NCBI GenBank assembly: GCA_014650415.1
Contig: BMUX01000027.1
Location: 1-64,000 of the forward strand
From: Streptomyces spiroverticillatus
GTDB lineage: Bacteria; Actinomycetota; Actinomycetes; Streptomycetales; Streptomycetaceae
DNA length: 64,000 nt
Direction of reading: 5' to 3'
The notes under the pieces are model-generated. The model searched no databases, had not been told where the DNA came from, and saw nothing but the letters and a program-made list of their open reading frames with translations. A program made the translations under genes and the position numbers. Positions 25,200 to 32,957 of this stretch are shown here, one piece after another. How positions within the stretch are numbered: position 1 is the first letter of the stretch; each line of letters starts with the position of its first letter.

Positions 25200-27218
25200 T
25201 CAGGCCCATCCGTTTCTGTCCGTTGTACGGACCTCTGCTGCGGGTTCCTCCTGGAGTTGGGCGGGGCCCGGCAGGGGGAGGGAGAACCACACGGCTTTGC
25301 CTTCCTGGGTGGGCAGGGTTCCCCAGGTGGCGGCGAGTTGGTCGAGCAGTGCCAGTCCGCGGCCCGACTCCTCGTCTGGAGCTGCGGCTCTGGCGTGCGG
25401 CAGCACCGGGCTCCCGTCACAGACCTCGATGTGGAGTTCGTCTCTGGTGCGGCGCAGCCGCAGGCGCAGCGGATCGCAGGCGTGGCGTACGGAGTTGGTC
25501 AGCAGTTCGGAGGTCAGGAGGCAGGCGGTGTCGGTGAGGTTGCCGCAGTCCCAGTCCTCCAGGGTGCGGCGCAGGAAGCGCCGTCCGGCGCCCACGCTGA
25601 CCGGCTGGGCGGGCAGGAGCGCGGAGACGGCGGTCACGGGTGCCGGGGGGATGCGGGCGAGCAGCAGGGTGACGTCGTCGGCGTAGTCCTGCGCGTCGGG
25701 CAGCAGGGCGGCGAGGACTGCGTCGGCGGAAGCCTCCAGGCAGGGTGTGTCGGCCGTGGCCTTCTCCAGGGCGATGGCGAGGGCGTCGATCTGTTCCTCG
25801 ATGTCGCTGGTGGGGGTCTCCACCAGGCCGTCGGTGTAGAGGGCCAGGACCGAGGTCGGGGGGACGGTGAGCCGGGTCTCCTGGTGGGGAACCTCGCCGA
25901 CACCCAGCGGTACGCTGACGGGCACGGGGAGCCTGCGTACCTGGCCGGTGGGGTCCACCAGCAGTACAGGCAGGTGGCCGGCGGAGCAGACCGTCAGGGC
26001 GCTGTCGTCGGGGTCCAGGATGAGGTAGCAGCAGGTGACGAGCTGGTCGGGGAGTTCGCTGACGACCGCGTCCAGGGCCCGCATGAGCTGCCAGGGCGGC
26101 ATGCCGGTCTTGGCCAGTGCGTGCGAGGCCGAGCGCAGCTGGCCCATCACGGCGGCGGCCTCCAGCCCGCGGCCCATGACGTCGCCGATCAGGACGCCCA
26201 CTCTCCCTCCGCCCAGCGCGATGAGGTCGAACCAGTCCCCGCCCACTCCGGGGCCCTGCCGGGCGGGGAAGTAGCGGTGGGAGGCGTCCATGCCGGGCAG
26301 TGGGGCGGGGGAGCCCATCAGGCTGCGTTGCAGCGTGAGGGCGACGTGGCGCTGCTGTTCGTAGAGTTCGGCGAGTTGGGCCTCGGCGGCCTTGCGTTCG
26401 CTGACGTCGCGGATGGCGGCGGACACGAGGGTGCCGTCCGGGGTCTCCAGGGGGCTGAGGCTGATCTCGACGGGGAACTCCGCCCCGTCCTTGCGGAGCC
26501 CGTACAGGTCCAGGCCGGCGCCCATGGGGCGGACGCGGCGGTTGTCGACGTAGCCGTGGCGGTGTGAGGGGTGGTGGTGATGGAAGCGCTGCGGGACCAG
26601 GATTTCCACCTGGTGCCCGAGGAGTTCTTCGCGCCGGTAGCCGAACAGGGCTTCGGTCTGGGCGTTCACGAGTTGGATGGTGCCGCAGTCGTCCACGATG
26701 ACGATGGCGTCCGGGGCGGCTTCCAGCAGGGCTCGGAAGCGTGCTTCGGCGGCCTTGCGTTCGCTGACGTCGCGTACGGCGGCGGAGATCAGCAGTCCGT
26801 CGGGCGTCTGCAGGGGGCTGAGGCTGATCTCGACGGGGAACTCGGCCCCGTCCTTGCGCAGTCCGTACAGCTCCAGGTTGGCGCCCATCGGGCGGACCTG
26901 CTGGTTCGCGGAGTAGCCCAACCGGTGGCCCGGATGCTGGTCGCGGAACCGATGGGGGACCAGGATCTCCACCGGGCGGCCCAGGAGTTCGCTCCGGGGG
27001 TAGCCGAAGAGTGTCTCGGTCTGGGCGTTGATCAGCCGGATCACGCCGTCGTCGTCGACGATCACCATGGCGTCGGGTGCTGCCTCCAGCAGCGCGCGAA
27101 ACGGTTCCTCCGTCACGCTGATCTTTCGGGAGTGCGTACTGTTCCTGGACGGTTCCATGGGGCATCTCAGCATCAACCCACCCTGGTTCGGGCGGCTTGT
27201 CGCCAAGAGTTCGTTCAT
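25200..27218 (-). CDS. PAS-PAS-PP2C phosphatase with C-terminal anti-sigma-type kinase domain
   Basis: 672 aa from ATG at 27218 (MNELLATSRPNQGGL). Two near-duplicate PAS domains lie at about 40-150 and 165-275, each starting FRALLEAAPDA and ending PVEISLSPL plus RDVSERKAAEA. A SpoIIE/RsbU-type PP2C domain (about 300-500) has GPGVGGDWFDLI, GDVMGRGLEAAAVMGQLR and CSAGHLPVLLV. The HATPase of RsbW type (about 520-640) shows LLTSELLTNSVRHA and GRGLALLDQLAATWG. Such proteins dephosphorylate anti-anti-sigma factors in response to a signal sensed by the PAS domains, controlling stress or development sigma factors. No partner gene is adjacent. Confidence 0.88.
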   Translation of the reverse strand: MNELLATSRPNQGGLMLRCPMEPSRNSTHSRKISVTEEPFRALLEAAPDAMVIVDDDGVIRLINAQTETLFGYPRSELLGRPVEILVPHRFRDQHPGHRLGYSANQQVRPMGANLELYGLRKDGAEFPVEISLSPLQTPDGLLISAAVRDVSERKAAEARFRALLEAAPDAIVIVDDCGTIQLVNAQTEALFGYRREELLGHQVEILVPQRFHHHHPSHRHGYVDNRRVRPMGAGLDLYGLRKDGAEFPVEISLSPLETPDGTLVSAAIRDVSERKAAEAQLAELYEQQRHVALTLQRSLMGSPAPLPGMDASHRYFPARQGPGVGGDWFDLIALGGGRVGVLIGDVMGRGLEAAAVMGQLRSASHALAKTGMPPWQLMRALDAVVSELPDQLVTCCYLILDPDDSALTVCSAGHLPVLLVDPTGQVRRLPVPVSVPLGVGEVPHQETRLTVPPTSVLALYTDGLVETPTSDIEEQIDALAIALEKATADTPCLEASADAVLAALLPDAQDYADDVTLLLARIPPAPVTAVSALLPAQPVSVGAGRRFLRRTLEDWDCGNLTDTACLLTSELLTNSVRHACDPLRLRLRRTRDELHIEVCDGSPVLPHARAAAPDEESGRGLALLDQLAATWGTLPTQEGKAVWFSLPLPGPAQLQEEPAAEVRTTDRNGWA

Positions 27219-27429
27219 GACGATTCCTAGCCGGATTGACGCTGAACCCGAGGCTGCGTGCATCCCCCACGCGGAGCTCCTTCTCACGCCGTAGGGGAAC
27301 AGACGCCAGTACCGCATCGCTCATTGGACGCTCGCTTCCCGCGGCTTCCCCCGGTGTTCTCCGGCCGTGCGGACGGTAGGGAAAGAGAGCAGCATGGCTG
27401 TGTCGGCCGTACCTCGTGAGGGAGTACTC

Positions 27430-28242
27430 ATGACGACAGACCACAGGCACCCATCCGCAGCCGTCCCCGGGAGTGGTGGCGAGTGGCTGCCGGTTCTGGA
27501 CGTACCTGCTCCCGCACCCCAGCGGCGCTGGACCGTGTTGTTGCGCTGGCTGCTGCTGATCCCTCAGTTCATCGTGGTCTGGGCGCTGGGCATCGCGGCC
27601 TTCTTCGTCACGATCGTGGGCTGGTTCGCGGCCCTGTTCACGGGGCGGCTGCCCGAGGGCATCTTCCAGTTCCTGAGTTCTGTGCTCGCCTACACGACGC
27701 GCGTCCACGCGAGTGCCGCGCTCCTGGTGGACAGCTACCCGCCCTTCTCACTCGCAGCCCCCCGCTACCCGGTGCAGATCGAAGTGCGGCCCACTGCGCT
27801 CAACCGTCTCGCGGTGCTCTTCCGGCTCTTCCTGCTGATCCCCGCGGCGATCATCGCCGGCCTCCTGCAGAGCGGCTGGGCCGCGGTCAGCTGGATGTTC
27901 TGGCTCGTCACTCTCGTCCTGGGCCGGCAGCCCGCACCGCTGTACGGTGCGACGGCGGCTGTCGCCCGGTACAACCTACGGCTGAACGCGTACGCGTACC
28001 TGCTCACCCCGGCCTACCCCAAGCGGCTGTTCGGGGAGGCCGCTCTGCCCGTCTCCGCTTCCGCTCCCTCCTCCCATCCTGCCGAGGGAACGACCCCGTC
28101 CGGAACGCGGCCATTGATCCTCGACACCGGCGCCAAGGTCCTCCTCGTGCTGATCCTGCTGCTCGGTCTGGCCGGTCAGATCGTCAGCGCCACCACCACC
28201 TACGGACACGACCATCGCGACGGCTACTCCGTCACCCGCTGA
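27430..28242 (+). CDS. DUF4389 membrane protein
   Basis: 270 aa from ATG at 27430, which follows a GAGGGAG ribosome site; an ATG at 27394 is possible. Hydrophobic pairs RWLLLIPQFIVVWALGIAAF, FFVTIVGWFAALFTGRLPEG and LFRLFLLIPAAIIAGLLQSG, SWMFWLVTLVLGRQP form the duplicated DUF4389 unit. A C-terminal single helix is KVLLVLILLLGLAGQIVSAT. The motif FTGRLPEGIFQFL between helices is typical. It diverges from the PAS-phosphatase gene across about 210 bases. The role is unknown. Confidence 0.8.
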   Translation: MTTDHRHPSAAVPGSGGEWLPVLDVPAPAPQRRWTVLLRWLLLIPQFIVVWALGIAAFFVTIVGWFAALFTGRLPEGIFQFLSSVLAYTTRVHASAALLVDSYPPFSLAAPRYPVQIEVRPTALNRLAVLFRLFLLIPAAIIAGLLQSGWAAVSWMFWLVTLVLGRQPAPLYGATAAVARYNLRLNAYAYLLTPAYPKRLFGEAALPVSASAPSSHPAEGTTPSGTRPLILDTGAKVLLVLILLLGLAGQIVSATTTYGHDHRDGYSVTR

Positions 28243-28436
28243 ACTCCGGGGACGGGAGGCCGGCCGGTAGCCGGGTGGCGGAGCCCATGGCGGCGTTGGA
28301 CTCCGCCCAAGGCGCGTCCGCGCGTCGGTTGTTCGGCGTACGGCATGACGTAGGGGGCGTTGACCGTGACCCCTGTCGGCGGGACGGTGCCCCCAAGCCG
28401 TGAAAGTCCGCGGCGTCGCAAGGGAAGAGGCACCTC

Positions 28437-28712
28437 ATGGCCATTGCGAAACTGGACACCGGCCTCTGGGCCACCGGCATCGGGCTCGCCCCTGGGCAGG
28501 AGCACTCCTGGACCCAGGCGGACCAGAATTACGGGCAGGTCCGCTGGTTCGTCGCCCACCCGCTGGCACTGCCCGGCACGGAGCGCCGCCTGGAAGTCAC
28601 CCGCGTCGGTGAGTGGGTCAGCGCCTCGGGGGTGCGCACCATCAACGTCGTCGTCAGGAACGTCGGCTCGACGACGGCGAACTACGGCATCTTCGTTGCC
28701 CAGAACGTCTGA
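28437..28712 (+). CDS. Small hypothetical protein, first of a pair
   Basis: 91 aa from ATG at 28437 preceded by GAGGCACCTC. The sequence (MAIAKLDTGLWATGIGLAPG, WFVAHPLALPGTERRLEVTR, TINVVVRNVGSTTANYGIFV) is beta-rich and ends in a strand pattern like an immunoglobulin-type or CARDB-like sandwich. No signal peptide is seen, so it would be cytosolic or exported by a non-Sec route. It is followed after 14 bases by a second small gene with a GGGGGG ribosome site, suggesting a bicistronic unit. I do not recognise the family. Confidence 0.5.
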   Translation: MAIAKLDTGLWATGIGLAPGQEHSWTQADQNYGQVRWFVAHPLALPGTERRLEVTRVGEWVSASGVRTINVVVRNVGSTTANYGIFVAQNV

Positions 28713-28726
28713 TCCGGGGGGAAACA

Positions 28727-28993
28727 ATGCGCGCTTTCGTGCTGTACGACAAGGACGGCACCATCACCTCTGCCGGGATCCCGGCAGCACCTGACACCGG
28801 CAGGCAGGCCCTGCTCGGCCAGCCCGAGCAGTCCGTCGCCGAGGTTGAACTCCCCGACACTCCAGCGGACATGCCCGCCACCGCCGCATCAGGGCACGGC
28901 ATCGGCGAAGACCTCACTGAGCAGCTCACCCGCATGATCGCGGAGTACCGGGTCGACGTATCAGGCCAGAGTCCTGTCCTCGTCCGCAAGTAG
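28727..28993 (+). CDS. Small hypothetical protein, second of a pair
   Basis: 88 aa from ATG at 28727 (MRAFVLYDKDGTITSAGIPA). The N-terminus is strand-rich. The middle is acidic and Pro/Ala-rich, and a helix follows (DLTEQLTRMIAEYRVDVSG). It ends before a short GC hairpin-like stretch (AGGACCGCACC...GGTGCGGTCCT at 29008-29036) that may terminate the unit. No family is recognised. Pairing with the gene at 28437 and good ribosome sites support both being real. Confidence 0.5.
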   Translation: MRAFVLYDKDGTITSAGIPAAPDTGRQALLGQPEQSVAEVELPDTPADMPATAASGHGIGEDLTEQLTRMIAEYRVDVSGQSPVLVRK

Positions 28994-29007
28994 AGGAAGG
29001 CGATCTC

Positions 29008-29036
29008 AGGACCGCACCGCCGTCAGGTGCGGTCCT
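29008..29036 (+). terminator. Hairpin after the small gene pair
   Basis: AGGACCGCACC and GGTGCGGTCCT form perfect 11-base arms with a short loop (GCCGTCA) about 15 bases after the stop codon of the second small gene, a convincing factor-independent type hairpin. Confidence 0.65.
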
Positions 29037-29229
29037 GTCGTGCGCCTTCGTGCGGCAGGAACCTGGCCGGTCGTCCGGTGCGAGCTCCCGCACCTGTTGC
29101 CCACCCTCGAAGCAACGCTGAAAACCCGGTTTCGTGCCAGGAGATCGACTCGCTCAGCCTCGATGAGGACGCCGTAGCCGTGATCCTTTGCATAAACGGG
29201 GTGCGCCGGCGCGGGAGACCTCAACCAGG

Positions 29230-29626
29230 AACTTCTCCGATGCGCTGGCCTTGCTGGCAGGGGCGCTGCCGGAGTGGTGTACCGACCTCGCACCGGAGGG
29301 GACCGAGGCCGATTGCCTGTTCCGATGATTGGAGCAGGTCCGCACGACGTGCTGGACCCACCACATTCCCCGCCTGGCGATTCCGGCAACTTCGCCTTGT
29401 AGCGCGGCTGGGAGCCCGGTGCCGTCACCGACTGGCTCCCCCGCTGCTTCGTCGACGGCTACGACTGGGTCATGGCCCCTGCCCGTTCACCGGCGGATAC
29501 CGGCCTCCTGCATCGCCACCGCGACCGGTTCGAGCGCACCGCCCGGATGACCCAGGCGGTGCGGGGCCCGGACAGGCTGCACACCTCGGCATCCTGCTGG
29601 AACAGGAGAGGGGCCGCAGCGACTGA
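29230..29626 (+). pseudogene. Relic of a cryptochrome/photolyase-related (FeS-BCP type) protein
   Basis: Pieces in changing frames spell a C-terminal photolyase-related protein: DALALLAGALPEW, DLAPEGTEADCLFR, a stop, TTCWTHHIPRLAIP, then RGWEPGAVTDW and CFVDGYDWVMA in another frame, and HRDRFERTARMTQAVRGPDR followed by LGILLEQERGRSD to the stop at 29626. In intact relatives this region binds FAD and a [4Fe-4S] cluster; the internal ATKPY/GGAYINRM segment has been deleted. In-frame stops and at least two shifts make it dead. Its position beside the light-regulated lipocalin and sigma genes suggests it once belonged to the same light response. Confidence 0.65.
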
Positions 29627-29655
29627 AGCCCGGCAAGTGGGTACTCGTCGGCCCG

Positions 29656-29680
29656 TCCCGCCACCGGGCCGGTGGCGGGA
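29656..29680. terminator. Bidirectional hairpin before the lipocalin gene end
   Basis: Perfect arms TCCCGCCACC (29656-29665) and GGTGGCGGGA (29671-29680) with loop GGGCC lie between the photolyase relic and the convergent lipocalin gene. Confidence 0.65.
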
Positions 29681-29709
29681 GCGCACGACTCGTTCGGTGC
29701 CATGCGGGT

Positions 29710-30297
29710 TCAGCAGAGCTGCTTCGGCCGCAATTCCCCGCCGTCCTGACGGGTGATCAGCAGGGTGCAGGGGTTCACCCCGGCCTCCTGGAGGGAGGCC
29801 GCCGCGCGGTCCCGTGCGGCGGTGTCCAGCCGAGGGGTGCGCGAGAGGATGAAGCCGGACTTCAGGTCGCTGTCCGTGACGGCGGCCCAGGAGTAGTCCG
29901 ATGCGAGGCCCACGATGCGGTAGTTGGCGTCGCGGGTGTGACGGTAGCCGCCTCCGGCGGCCGGGACGAACGACACGTTCAACTCGGTGGCGCGGGCATC
30001 CAGGGGCTTCGCCTCGCCACCGATGGCGCTGGTGGAACCCCACCAGGTGGTGCAGGTGTTGCGGACGGAGACGGTGCCGCGGGCGGTCGGTGCGTACTGC
30101 GCCCGTACGTTCTTCTTGCACTGGAGCTCGAAGAGCTGGGGGACCGCGGCGACCTGGTACCAGTCGCCGGCGTACCGGCCGATGTCGAGCCGCTCCGGTG
30201 CGTCGGTCCCCGACGCGGAGGCGGGGGAGGCGGACACCAGGGCCGTCAGGGCGGCGGCCGTGCAGAGGGTCAGGACACGCGCACGAAGGGGAAACAC
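29710..30297 (-). CDS. Secreted lipocalin (Blc-like)
   Basis: 195 aa from GTG at 30297 with GAGGTG upstream. A signal peptide (LCTAAALTALVSASPASAS) is followed by the bacterial lipocalin motif DIGRYAGDWYQVAAVPQLFE. Cys residues (LQCKKN, RNTCTTW) may form disulfides, and the later motif NYRIVGLASDYSWAAVTD is typical of Blc. Lipocalins bind hydrophobic ligands; next to a carotenoid locus a carotenoid or oxidised lipid is a reasonable guess. It lies directly downstream of the LitS-like sigma gene on the same strand but has its own candidate promoter at 30339-30368. Confidence 0.85.
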   Translation of the reverse strand: MFPLRARVLTLCTAAALTALVSASPASASGTDAPERLDIGRYAGDWYQVAAVPQLFELQCKKNVRAQYAPTARGTVSVRNTCTTWWGSTSAIGGEAKPLDARATELNVSFVPAAGGGYRHTRDANYRIVGLASDYSWAAVTDSDLKSGFILSRTPRLDTAARDRAAASLQEAGVNPCTLLITRQDGGELRPKQLC

Positions 30298-30338
30298 GAA
30301 AGAGACACCTCGTAGGAGTGGACTACGGGAACACGGGC

Positions 30339-30368
30339 ACTACGGACGGCGCCCACCGTGCGGATGCA
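30339..30368 (-). promoter_or_regulatory. Candidate LitS-type promoter of the lipocalin gene
   Basis: On the minus strand, TGCATCC (30368-30362), 17 bases, then CGTAGT (30344-30339). This matches the arrangement before the DUF4397 and GT4 genes. The -10-like element ends about 40 bases before the GTG start. Assignment to LitS is inferred from shared occurrence in this locus. Confidence 0.45.
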
Positions 30369-30385
30369 CTCCTCTGTTGTCGCCC

Positions 30386-31096
30386 TCACTCCGCAGGCAG
30401 GTGCGCAGGCGACTCGACGATGCGGCGCAGCGCGTGCAGGGCGCGGCGGATGTGGCTCTTCACCGTTCCCAGAGGGAGGCCCGTCTCCTCGGCGATCTGT
30501 GTCTGCGTCAGGTCTCCCCAGACCGCGAGCCCCAGCAGCCGTCGCTGGACCGGGCTCAGTCGGCCCAGGGTCTCCAGCAGCATCACCCGGTTCAGGGCGT
30601 CGTCGCTCTCGCTCGACCGGGGGTGACGCAGGGCGTCCTGCTGCTGGGCGGTCGCCAGGCCGGTGAGCCTCGTCTGCCGGGCGCGAGCGGCGAGGCAGTC
30701 GGCGACCGCGTGCCGGGTGATCCCCACCAGCCACCCGCCCAGCGGGCCCCGGGTCTGGTCGTACCCGTGGCGACCGCGCCAGGCGGCGAGAAACACCTGC
30801 TGGGCGGTGTCCTCCGCGTCCTGAGGATCGCGCAGCGCGCGCAGGGCCAGCGAATACACGAGCGAACCCCACCGCCGGTACGCGGCGGCCAGTGCGGCCT
30901 CGTCCCCCCGGGCGAGGCCGGCGGCGATCGCCGCTTCCGCGGCGTGATCGTCGTGCGCGCCGTAGTCACCGGGACCGGGACCGGGACCGGGCTCGGCGGA
31001 ACCGGACGCAGCGATGTTGCTGTCGGGGGGACCGGGAGGCCGGGAGGACCACGCGGTGGCCGGCTGTCGGTACGGAGTGGGCAGAGCTGCGGGCAT
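30386..31096 (-). CDS. litS: ECF-type sigma factor, LitS-like
   Basis: 236 aa from ATG at 31096, with a GAGGAG ribosome site. Sigma region 2 is seen as LARGDEAALAAAYRRWGSLV, LRALRDPQDAEDTAQQVFLA and AWRGRHGYDQ; region 4 as LSPVQRRLLGLAVWGDLTQT, QIAEETGLPLGTVKSHIRRA. A Gly/Pro-rich N-terminal extension of about 50 residues is unusual. It diverges from a DUF4397-sortase-anti-sigma-MerR operon and lies in a carotenoid locus, the setting of LitS in S. coelicolor, where it drives light-induced crt transcription. The RskA-type protein at 32958 is its probable anti-sigma partner. The name is by synteny. Confidence 0.78.
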   Translation of the reverse strand: MPAALPTPYRQPATAWSSRPPGPPDSNIAASGSAEPGPGPGPGDYGAHDDHAAEAAIAAGLARGDEAALAAAYRRWGSLVYSLALRALRDPQDAEDTAQQVFLAAWRGRHGYDQTRGPLGGWLVGITRHAVADCLAARARQTRLTGLATAQQQDALRHPRSSESDDALNRVMLLETLGRLSPVQRRLLGLAVWGDLTQTQIAEETGLPLGTVKSHIRRALHALRRIVESPAHLPAE

Positions 31097-31145
31097 GGTG
31101 CACTCCTCGCGGAACGTGGTCGGTTCACGACGTGCTCCAAACCTT

Positions 31146-31168
31146 CGGCAAAGCGATGCACTCTCCAA
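31146..31168. repeat. Regulatory direct repeat, copy 1 (sigma gene side)
   Basis: This 23-base element, starting CGGCAAAGCGATGCACT, recurs at 31289-31311 with two changes. It lies 50 bases upstream of the sigma gene and contains GCGATGCA, the reverse of TGCATCGC. Confidence 0.6.
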
Positions 31169-31288
31169 GTCGCATCGGTTAGGCATCGGAATTCCGCGAC
31201 CCGTGAGAAGAGTCGGTCATATCCGTCTGGGAAGGAACGCACCAGTTCAGCGGGGTGGGCCGGAAGAACTTCCGTCAGGTGGCCGCCA

Positions 31289-31311
31289 CGGCAAACCGAT
31301 GCACTCTCGAA
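31289..31311. repeat. Regulatory direct repeat, copy 2 (DUF4397 side)
   Basis: Second copy (21 of 23 matching) starting CGGCAAACCGATGCACT, 143 bases from the first. The pair frames the divergent promoter region and is a good candidate operator for the LitR-like regulator. Confidence 0.6.
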
Positions 31312-31327
31312 AGCGGGCCCGTGCCGG

Positions 31328-31357
31328 TGCATCCAGCCGCCCGCCGCACGCGGTAGC
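31328..31357 (+). promoter_or_regulatory. Candidate LitS-type promoter of the DUF4397 operon
   Basis: TGCATCC (31328-31334), 17 bases, GGTAGC (31352-31357). Start would be near 31364, leaving a leader of about 45 bases. It directly follows operator-like repeat copy 2. Confidence 0.5.
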
Positions 31358-31407
31358 CACCAGTACCGTCCGCCCGTCCTGAGCGGACCCCCCGAAGGGT
31401 TCCGATG

Positions 31408-32226
31408 ATGAATCTCCGGACTTCCGCCGCAGTGGTCTCGACGAGCGTCTGCGCCCTCGCCCTCATGACTGCGCCCGCCCTTGCCGCCGAGAACGACCGG
31501 GCCACCGTCTCCGTCCTGCACGCCGTCCCCGGGCTCACCGTCGACGTGTTCGCGAACGGTGACGAACTGCTCCCCGACTTCAGGCCCGGCACCCTCTCCG
31601 CCCCCCAGTCGCTGCCCGCGGGCAGCTATGACCTGAAGGTCTTCAGGGACGGAGAAGGTCCCCGGGGGACACCCGCCGTACAGAAGAAGATCGACGTGCC
31701 CGCCGGCGCGAACGCGACCGTCGTCGCCCACCTGTCCGCCGACGGCAAGCCGCAGCTCGACGCCTTCGTCAACGACACTGCGAAGGTCCCGGCGGGCAAG
31801 GCCCGTCTGACCGTCCGTCATGTCGCCGCCGCACCGCCGGTCGACGTGCGGGCGGCGGGCACCCCCGTCTTCAAGGACCTCGCCAACCCGCGGGAGGCGT
31901 CGGCCGACGTCGCACCGGGCACCCTGAAGGCCGACGTGGTCCTGGCGGGCACCGACACGGTGGCCCTCGGCCCGGCCGACCTGAAGCTGGAGGAAGGCAC
32001 CTCCACCGTCGTCTACGCATGGGGAAGCGCTGCGGACAAGAACCTAGCGCTCAAGGTCCAGTCCCTGAAGGACCTGCACTCCGCACCCTCCGGCGTCCAC
32101 GCCGGCTTCGGACCGGACTCCGGCAACGACTCCCGTACCTGGCCGGGATTCGCCGCCGGGGCCGCCCTGCTGGGGCTGGCAGGAGTGGTGGCCGTCCGGC
32201 GCTCCGCGGCACGCGGCCGTGCCTGA
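31408..32226 (+). CDS. Secreted DUF4397 protein with C-terminal membrane anchor
   Basis: About 272 aa; ATG at 31405 or 31408. The signal peptide STSVCALALMTAPALAAEND is followed by two DUF4397 beta-sandwich repeats: RATVSVLHAVPGLTVDVFAN with SLPAGSYDLKVF, and RLTVRHVAAAPPVDVRAAGT with VAPGTLKADVVL. The C-terminus GFAAGAALLGLAGVVAVRRS is a single membrane helix followed by RR, an LAETG-less sortase-like tail. The next gene encodes a class F sortase, a frequent partner. It is probably a cell-surface protein of the light-response operon; the ligand is unknown. Confidence 0.82.
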   Translation: MNLRTSAAVVSTSVCALALMTAPALAAENDRATVSVLHAVPGLTVDVFANGDELLPDFRPGTLSAPQSLPAGSYDLKVFRDGEGPRGTPAVQKKIDVPAGANATVVAHLSADGKPQLDAFVNDTAKVPAGKARLTVRHVAAAPPVDVRAAGTPVFKDLANPREASADVAPGTLKADVVLAGTDTVALGPADLKLEEGTSTVVYAWGSAADKNLALKVQSLKDLHSAPSGVHAGFGPDSGNDSRTWPGFAAGAALLGLAGVVAVRRSAARGRA

Positions 32227-32881
32227 ACCCGCCTCCCGCCCCAGGTCCCGGACGCGTCTCGTGCACACGGTGGCCGCCGCCGTGTTCGCCGTGTCCGGGA
32301 CCGCGGTCCTCACCTGCACGGCCACGGGGCAAGAACCGCGGCTTCCGGTTCCCGCCGCCGACTTCGGCCCGCCCGCGTCCGCGGGTCCTGCCCCGTCGGC
32401 CCGTCCCGTTCGGGCGGCCGAAGCCGTCGCCGTGCCGCCGCCGGTGGCGGTGACCGTCCCCCGTGCCGGACTGAACGCGCCGGTGACGCCCGTAGGAGTA
32501 CGGAAGGACGGCAGCGCGGACGTCCCCGCGAACCCCGCGTTCGCGGGCTGGTACCGCCACGGCCCCGCACCCGGCGCACCGCGAGGATCCGCGACCCTGA
32601 TGGGGCACGTCGACTCCCGCACCGGCGGGCTCGGCGAGTTCGCCCGGCTCGCCGACGTCGCCCTTGGGGACCGCGCCGTCGTCCGGCGGGCCGGCGCGCC
32701 ACCGGTCACCTACCGGATCGTGCGACGCGTCACCGTCGACCGCGACCGCCTGCCGGCGAGCGCCTTCGCCCGGGGCGGACCCCCGGTGCTGACCCTCATC
32801 ACGTGCGCGCCCCCCTACCGTCCCGAGAGCGGGGGATACCGGCGCAACCTTGTGGTGACGGCCGTTCCCGACCCCGGCTGA
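32219..32881 (+). CDS. Class F (E-like) sortase
   Basis: 220 aa from GTG at 32219, overlapping the DUF4397 stop by 8 bases. One N-terminal membrane segment (VHTVAAAVFAVSGTAVLTC) is followed by a Pro-rich spacer and the sortase barrel: VTVPRAGLNAPVTPVGVRKD, the His in TLMGHVDSRTGG, the catalytic Cys in LTLITCAPPYRP and the Arg in GGYRRNLVVTAV. Actinobacterial class F sortases of this type sit beside DUF4397 genes; their substrate motif and product are not defined. It is translationally coupled to its neighbour. Confidence 0.83.
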   Translation: MPEPASRPRSRTRLVHTVAAAVFAVSGTAVLTCTATGQEPRLPVPAADFGPPASAGPAPSARPVRAAEAVAVPPPVAVTVPRAGLNAPVTPVGVRKDGSADVPANPAFAGWYRHGPAPGAPRGSATLMGHVDSRTGGLGEFARLADVALGDRAVVRRAGAPPVTYRIVRRVTVDRDRLPASAFARGGPPVLTLITCAPPYRPESGGYRRNLVVTAVPDPG

Positions 32882-32957
32882 ACTCCGCGCCGCCCCTCCC
32901 TCCTCGCCCCGGACAACCCTGCTCGTGCGGTGCACACCCGCTCGCGCGGAGGCCCTG

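Noticed and set aside
25092..26567. Gly/Val-rich rightward frame opposite the PAS phosphatase
   Set aside because: Antisense frame without domains; the opposite strand encodes clear PP2C and HATPase motifs.
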